Source of the DNA: Pacificoceanicola onchidii
GTDB taxonomy: Bacteria > Pseudomonadota > Alphaproteobacteria > Rhodobacterales > Rhodobacteraceae
Reading direction: 5' to 3'
Assembly: GCF_004804335.1 (NCBI RefSeq)
Contig: NZ_SRXY01000007.1
Span: 124,001 to 188,000, forward strand
Length of the DNA: 64,000 nucleotides
Shown here: positions 59,267 to 64,000 of the stretch, in pieces
Position numbering within the stretch: position 1 is the stretch's first letter
Layout of the letters: each line of letters opens with the position of its first letter
Notes under the pieces: generated by a model
Told to the model about the DNA's origin: nothing
The model's database searches: none
What the model saw: only the letters and a program-made list of their open reading frames with translations
Position numbers and translations under genes: made by a program

Positions 59267-62233
59267 TTATTCGATGGTCAGCGCTTCGTTCACGAGCGCC
59301 GCTTGCTGTGCTTTATGCTGGCTGGCCAGACCCGTTGCCGGGGAGGCCGAGGTTGCGCGTCCGACGTAACGGGGGCGTTTGTGGCTCGCCTTGATGCGGC
59401 CCAGAACCCACTCGATGTTCGGCTCGATGAAGCTCCAGGCACCCTGGTTCTTCGGTTCTTCCTGGCACCAGATCATCTCCGCGTTCTTGAAGCGCTCCAG
59501 CTCCTTGACGGCGGACATGGCCGGGAAGGGGTAGAACTGCTCGAAACGCAGCAGGTAAACGTCGTCGATGCCGCGCGCGTCGCGCTCTTCGAGCAGGTCG
59601 TAGTAGACCTTGCCGGAACACATCACCACGCGTTTGATCTTGTCGTCGGCGACCAGCTTGGTGTCCGAGTTGCCCTTCTCCGCATCATCCCAGAGGACGC
59701 GGTGGAAGGAGGAGCCGGTGGTGAACATCTCGGCGTCGGAGATGCAGAGCTTGTGGCGCAGCAGCGACTTCGGCGTGACCAGAACCAGCGGCTTGCGGTA
59801 GCTGCGGTGCAGCTGGCGGCGCAGGATGTGGAAGTAGTTCGCCGGGGTCGAGCAGTTTGCCACGATCCAGTTGTCCTGACCGCACATCTGCAAGAAGCGT
59901 TCGAGACGGGCAGAGGAGTGCTCAGGGCCCTGACCTTCGAAGCCATGCGGCAGCAGGCAGACGAGGCCCGACATGCGCAGCCACTTGGATTCGCCGGAGC
60001 TGATGAACTGGTCGAACATGATCTGCGCGCCGTTGGCGAAGTCACCGAACTGGGCTTCCCACAGGGTCAGCGCGTTCGGCTCTGCCAGCGAGTAGCCATA
60101 TTCAAAACCCAGAACCGCGTATTCGGACAGGGCCGAGTCGATCACCTCGTATTGGGCCTGACCTTCGCGGATGTTGTTGAGCGGGTAGTAGCGCTCTTCG
60201 GTTTCCTGGTTCACGAACCCGGAGTGCCGCTGCGAGAAGGTGCCGCGGGTACAGTCCTGACCGGCCAGACGCACCGGGTAGCCTTCGACCTGAAGCGAGC
60301 CAAAGGCCAGTGCCTCTGCGGTGGCCCAGTCAAAACCCTGACCGCTCTTGAACATCTTGGCGCGGGTGTCGACAAGACGGCCCACGGTCTTGTGGATCGG
60401 GAACCCCTCGGGAATGCGGGTCAGCGCCGTGCCGACCTCGGCGAGGGTCTCTTCCTTGATGGAGGTCTGACCGCGCTGGTAGTTGCCCTCTTTTTGCTTG
60501 TCGAGGTGGCTCCAGCGACCGTCCAGCCAATCCGCCTTGTTCGGCTTGTAGGTTTTCCCGGCTTCGAACTCTTCGTTCAGATAGGCCTGAAACGCGGCCT
60601 TCATGTCTTCGATTTCGCCTTCGGGGATCAGGCCGTCCTTGACCAGACGCTCGGTGTAGAGCGACAGGGTGGTCTTATGGCCTTTGATCTTCTTGTACAT
60701 GATCGGGTTGGTGAACATGGGCTCGTCGCCCTCGTTGTGACCAAACCGGCGGTAGCAGAAGATGTCGATGACCACGTCCTTGTGGAACTTTTGGCGGAAC
60801 TCCGTAGCAACCTTGGCAGCATGGACCACAGCCTCCGGATCGTCGCCGTTGACGTGGAAGATCGGCGCCTCAACCACCAGCGCGTTGTCGGTGGGGTAAG
60901 GCGAAGAGCGCGAGAAGTGCGGCGCTGTGGTGAAGCCGATCTGGTTGTTGACCACGATATGCATGGTGCCGCCGGTCTTGTGACCGCGCAGGCCCGAGAG
61001 AGCAAAGCATTCCGCCACAACACCCTGACCCGCAAAGGCCGCGTCGCCGTGCAGCAGGATCGGCAGAACCTGCGTGCGCTCGGCGTCTTTCATCTGATCC
61101 TGCTTGGCGCGAACCTTGCCCAGAACAACCGGGTTCACCGCTTCGAGGTGGCTCGGGTTGGCTGTCAGCGACAGGTGCACCGGATGGCCGTCAAACTCGC
61201 GGTCGGATGAGGCGCCGAGGTGGTATTTCACGTCGCCGGAGCCATCTACGTCCTCGGGCTTGAAGCTGCCCCCTTGGAATTCGTTAAAGATCGCCTTGTA
61301 CGGCTTGGCCATCACATTGGCGAGCACCGACAGGCGGCCGCGGTGCGGCATGCCAATGACGATTTCCTTGACGCCAAGGTTGCCGCCGCGCTTGATGATC
61401 TGCTCCATCGCGGGGATCAGGCTCTCGCCGCCGTCCAGACCAAAACGCTTGGTGCCCATGTACTTGACGTGCAGGAACTTCTCGAAGCCCTCGGCTTCAA
61501 CCATCTTGTTAAGGATCGCTTTACGACCTTCGCGGGTGAAGGCGATTTCCTTGCCGAACCCTTCGATGCGCTCCTTGAGCCAGGCGCTCTGCTCCGGGTC
61601 GGAGATATGCATGTACTGCAGGGCAAAGGTGCCGCAGTAGGTGCGCTTCACGATGCTGACGATTTCGCGCAGCGTGGCGATCTGCAGACCCAGAACGTTG
61701 TCGATGAAGATCGGGCGATCCATGTCCGCTTCGGTGAAGCCGTAGGACTTCGGATCAAGTTCCGGATGGGCGCTGTCGTCGCGCATGCCGAGCGGGTCAA
61801 GATCCGCTGCGAGGTGGCCACGGATACGATAGGCGCGGATGATCATCAGGGCGCGAATGCTGTCGAGCACGGCGCGCTGGATGGCGTCGTCGCTGACCGT
61901 GACGCCCTTGGCCTCGGCGGCTTCCTTGATTTTCTTACCGGCGCCCTTGGCTTCGGCCGGAACGGCGGGCATCGGCCATTCGCCGGTCAGCGCGCCGGTC
62001 ACGTCATCGGCAGGGGCGGGCGGCCAGTCGGCGCGGGCCCAGGACGGGCCGGAGGCCTCGGCCTTGACGTCCATGCCATCGTCGCCAAGCGTGGAAAAGA
62101 ACTCCTGCCAGGCCGCATCGACCGCGTTCGGGTCATTGGCGTAACGCGCGTACATCTGTTCGAGATATTCGGCGTTGTGCCCCTGCATGAAGCTGGAGGC
62201 GTGGAAGAGATCGTTGGGGCTCTGGTCGTTCAT
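59267..62233 (-). CDS. odhA: 2-Oxoglutarate dehydrogenase E1 component
   Basis: A 988-residue thiamine-diphosphate enzyme that decarboxylates 2-oxoglutarate and succinylates the E2 lipoyl group. It shows the family N-terminus (LEQMYARYANDPNAVDAAWQEFF), IGMPHRGRLSVLANVMAKP, GDAAFAGQGVVAE (ThDP), NNQIGFTT, YRRFGHNEGDEP, LWEAQFGDFANGAQ and LLPHGFEGQGPEHSSAR. AGGAG lies upstream of the ATG. It is first of the odhA-odhB unit, with sucD on the same strand but separated by an opposing sulfotransferase gene. Confidence 0.97.
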   Translation of the reverse strand: MNDQSPNDLFHASSFMQGHNAEYLEQMYARYANDPNAVDAAWQEFFSTLGDDGMDVKAEASGPSWARADWPPAPADDVTGALTGEWPMPAVPAEAKGAGKKIKEAAEAKGVTVSDDAIQRAVLDSIRALMIIRAYRIRGHLAADLDPLGMRDDSAHPELDPKSYGFTEADMDRPIFIDNVLGLQIATLREIVSIVKRTYCGTFALQYMHISDPEQSAWLKERIEGFGKEIAFTREGRKAILNKMVEAEGFEKFLHVKYMGTKRFGLDGGESLIPAMEQIIKRGGNLGVKEIVIGMPHRGRLSVLANVMAKPYKAIFNEFQGGSFKPEDVDGSGDVKYHLGASSDREFDGHPVHLSLTANPSHLEAVNPVVLGKVRAKQDQMKDAERTQVLPILLHGDAAFAGQGVVAECFALSGLRGHKTGGTMHIVVNNQIGFTTAPHFSRSSPYPTDNALVVEAPIFHVNGDDPEAVVHAAKVATEFRQKFHKDVVIDIFCYRRFGHNEGDEPMFTNPIMYKKIKGHKTTLSLYTERLVKDGLIPEGEIEDMKAAFQAYLNEEFEAGKTYKPNKADWLDGRWSHLDKQKEGNYQRGQTSIKEETLAEVGTALTRIPEGFPIHKTVGRLVDTRAKMFKSGQGFDWATAEALAFGSLQVEGYPVRLAGQDCTRGTFSQRHSGFVNQETEERYYPLNNIREGQAQYEVIDSALSEYAVLGFEYGYSLAEPNALTLWEAQFGDFANGAQIMFDQFISSGESKWLRMSGLVCLLPHGFEGQGPEHSSARLERFLQMCGQDNWIVANCSTPANYFHILRRQLHRSYRKPLVLVTPKSLLRHKLCISDAEMFTTGSSFHRVLWDDAEKGNSDTKLVADDKIKRVVMCSGKVYYDLLEERDARGIDDVYLLRFEQFYPFPAMSAVKELERFKNAEMIWCQEEPKNQGAWSFIEPNIEWVLGRIKASHKRPRYVGRATSASPATGLASQHKAQQAALVNEALTIE

Positions 62234-62321
62234 GAGAGCGGCTCCTGCTGGTGGGCCTGATTGCCATTGCTTGTTCGGGTGGTTAGCGTGCTTGGGTGTA
62301 TCTTCATGAAATCAACGGCTA

Positions 62322-63227
62322 ATGAAACACAATTATCTTTTTCTGATTGGCGCTGCGAAGTCTGCGACGACCAGCGTCGCGGCCATGCTTTCGACGCATC
62401 CCGATGTCGCGGTCGCAGCGTCCAAGGAGCCCTGCTTTTTTACGGATTTTGCCGCAAGAGACTGGAGCGGACCCAGCGGTGACGCCTTCAGCGCGCGGCT
62501 CGTGCGCAGCTTGGGCGACTACGACAGCGAGTTCGCAGCCAATCCTGATGCGTCGTGGCGCGTCGATGCCTCCACCGATTATCTCAGCTGCCCGGTCAGC
62601 CCGCAGCGGATCGCCGAATTCGCGGCGTCCGAGCGTGTCGGGCGTGTCATTGTCATGGCGATCCTGCGCGATCCGTTGCAGCGGGCACTGTCCGAGTACC
62701 AGCACACCTTGCGGGACGGTCACGAAACGCTGTCGCTGCGAGAGTCCCTGGATCTGGAGGCCACGAGGCGCGAGGATGGGTTTCAGCCTTTGTTCTGGCA
62801 TGTCGAGCGCAGCAGCTACGCAACGCACATTGCGCGCTGGCGTTCCACAGGGCTGGACTTGAACCTGTTCGGATACGAGGCGGTCAGCACGCCCGATACG
62901 TTTATCCGGGATGTTTTCAAACTGATGGATCTTGCGCCGTTGGAGGCGATGCCGAAGGCGGAGACCAAAAATCGCAGCTACACTTACAAGAACCCGATCA
63001 TCGGCCAGATCATGCGGCACGGCGCGGTCCTGCGCGCGGCGCGCGGCATTGTGCCGAAGCAGTTTCGCGCGGGCGTCAAGGACGCCCTGCTGCGGGTTGT
63101 CGGGGCCAAGTACACGCCCGGCCCTGACGAGATTGCCCTCCTGCGGGAGGCGCTGCAAAGCGAAATCGACGCATGTGTCCAAGACCCAGCCATCCCGACG
63201 GACGGCTGGACCCTGAGCAAGGCGTGA
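62322..63227 (+). CDS. Sulfotransferase family protein
   Basis: A 301-residue protein with the PAPS-binding 5'-loop FLIGAAKSATTSVAAML at the N-terminus (Lys is catalytic in the family), RDPLQRALSEYQH matching the 3'-phosphate loop RdPxxRaxSxY near residue 118, and FGYEAV near 188. It probably sulfates a carbohydrate or other surface molecule. It is the only plus-strand gene in the odh/suc cluster, between odhA and sucD. The ribosome site is weak. Composition is like its neighbours. Confidence 0.85.
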   Translation: MKHNYLFLIGAAKSATTSVAAMLSTHPDVAVAASKEPCFFTDFAARDWSGPSGDAFSARLVRSLGDYDSEFAANPDASWRVDASTDYLSCPVSPQRIAEFAASERVGRVIVMAILRDPLQRALSEYQHTLRDGHETLSLRESLDLEATRREDGFQPLFWHVERSSYATHIARWRSTGLDLNLFGYEAVSTPDTFIRDVFKLMDLAPLEAMPKAETKNRSYTYKNPIIGQIMRHGAVLRAARGIVPKQFRAGVKDALLRVVGAKYTPGPDEIALLREALQSEIDACVQDPAIPTDGWTLSKA

Positions 63228-63254
63228 GAGATCGCTCTGCCGGCTGAGCATGGC

Positions 63255-64000
63255 TTAGCCGATCTCGATCGCTTGCATGACGGCCTCGCCAAGCGTGGCG
63301 GGGCTGTCGGCAACCACGATACCAGCGGACTTCATCGCTTCGATCTTGTCCTCGGCACCACCTTTGCCACCGGCGACAATCGCGCCAGCGTGGCCCATGC
63401 GGCGGCCCGGAGGGGCTGTGCGGCCCGCGATGAAACCAGCGGTCGGCTTCCAGCGACCTTTTTTCTTCTCGGCGGCGAGGAATTCTGCGGCTTCTTCTTC
63501 CGCGGAGCCACCGATTTCACCGATCATGATGATCGACTGGGTTTCATCGTCCGCGAGGAACATCTCCAGCACGTCGATGTGCTCGGTGCCCTTGATCGGG
63601 TCGCCACCGATGCCCACAGCGGAGGACTGGCCGAGGCCCATGTCGGTGGTCTGCTTGACCGCCTCATAGGTCAGGGTGCCGGAGCGGGACACAACGCCGA
63701 CGGAGCCGCGCTTGTGGATGTGGCCGGGCATGATGCCGATCTTGCAGGCGCCGGGGGTGATCACGCCGGGGCAATTCGGGCCGATGAGGCGCGAGCTGGA
63801 GCCTTCGAGAGCGCGCTGAACGCGCATCATGTCGAGCACCGGGATGCCTTCGGTGATGCAGACGATCAGTTCCATCTCTGCGTCAATCGCTTCGAGGATC
63901 GAATCGGCGGCGAAGGGCGGCGGCACGTAGATCACGGAGGCGTTGGCCTCGGTGACGTGCTTGGCTTCATGGACCGAGTTGAAGACCGGCAGGTCGAGGT
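63255..64000 (-). CDS. sucD: Succinyl-CoA synthetase alpha subunit (5' end outside the window)
   Basis: Partial gene: the reading frame runs leftwards into the window, and residues such as [21 protein letters not shown] continue it to the edge, so the N-terminal CoA-binding part is missing. Visible motifs are [50 protein letters not shown], and [17 protein letters not shown] with the phosphohistidine. It makes succinate and ATP or GTP from succinyl-CoA, the step after OdhAB-Lpd. Confidence 0.95.
   Translation of the reverse strand, partial: LDLPVFNSVHEAKHVTEANASVIYVPPPFAADSILEAIDAEMELIVCITEGIPVLDMMRVQRALEGSSSRLIGPNCPGVITPGACKIGIMPGHIHKRGSVGVVSRSGTLTYEAVKQTTDMGLGQSSAVGIGGDPIKGTEHIDVLEMFLADDETQSIIMIGEIGGSAEEEAAEFLAAEKKKGRWKPTAGFIAGRTAPPGRRMGHAGAIVAGGKGGAEDKIEAMKSAGIVVADSPATLGEAVMQAIEIG

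Noticed and set aside
57809-61210. Open frame of 1133 codons antisense to odhB and odhA
   Set aside because: It covers two certain genes on the opposite strand and is low-complexity, Gly/Val/His-rich text typical of a mirror frame.
1-64000. CRISPR arrays, insertion sequences, prophage or integrated element boundaries
   Set aside because: No regularly spaced direct repeats, transposase or integrase genes, or phage structural genes were seen on either strand.

Overview
The window looks like chromosomal DNA of a marine alphaproteobacterium of the Roseobacter group (Rhodobacterales). The evidence is the high GC content, the petP-petR pair, the taurine set (tpa with tauABC), a Mn-dependent pyrophosphatase, an OdhB with two lipoyl domains, an FnrL-type TTGAT-N4-ATCAA box, and a 3'-end repeat family I associate with this order. 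The genus cannot be fixed from the sequence alone. I see about 63 protein genes and no rRNA, convincing tRNA, insertion sequence, prophage or CRISPR array. Most of the window is core genome. The accessory-looking parts are single genes: a low-GC leucine-rich repeat protein, an unrecognised cysteine-containing protein, an RTX protein, an Aer-like PAS protein and a sulfotransferase.

Layout. 0-12 kb: aldehyde dehydrogenase and a divergent 1-Cys peroxiredoxin sharing an Irr-like palindrome; xthA; the LRR gene; cnoX-like thioredoxin/TPR, LON-domain and Trm112-like genes; a threonine/serine dehydratase; small membrane and hypothetical genes; an RTX protein; rpsO. 12-19 kb: yigZ, pnp, a CenR-like regulator, ribA, a luciferase-like oxidoreductase, an L,D-transpeptidase and argE. 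20-25.6 kb: a polyamine-type ABC importer with an inserted DUF1330 gene. 25.7-35 kb: PAS protein, ilvE, petP-petR, then the isoprenoid operon (HDAC-like, xseB, ispA, dxs), exoD and an epimerase. 35-46.5 kb: lytic transglycosylase, aldolase, amn, HU, the taurine locus, alkB and ppaC. 46.5-55.5 kb: sfsA, cinA-type, GNAT, AhpD-like, OmpA-like, ftsEX, plsC. 55.5-64 kb: the 2-oxoglutarate dehydrogenase locus (lpd, odhB, odhA, sucD) with small inserted genes and an opposing sulfotransferase.

How genes work together. TauABC imports taurine and Tpa deaminates it to sulfoacetaldehyde. IspA and Dxs sit in one overlapping operon for isoprenoid supply. OdhA, OdhB, Lpd and SucD carry 2-oxoglutarate through succinyl-CoA to succinate. 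FtsEX with plsC and wall enzymes serve the envelope.

The most interesting non-coding signals are (i) a perfect FnrL-type box about 40 bp ahead of a roughly 90-nt candidate small RNA that ends in a strong terminator and carries an exposed anti-Shine-Dalgarno stretch (14785-14919); (ii) a structured segment bracketed by two leftward terminators upstream of yigZ (12172-12393); (iii) a four-copy dispersed element found at gene 3' ends; and (iv) a 40-bp dyad between ilvE and petP. None of these has been checked by computation; they were read by eye.
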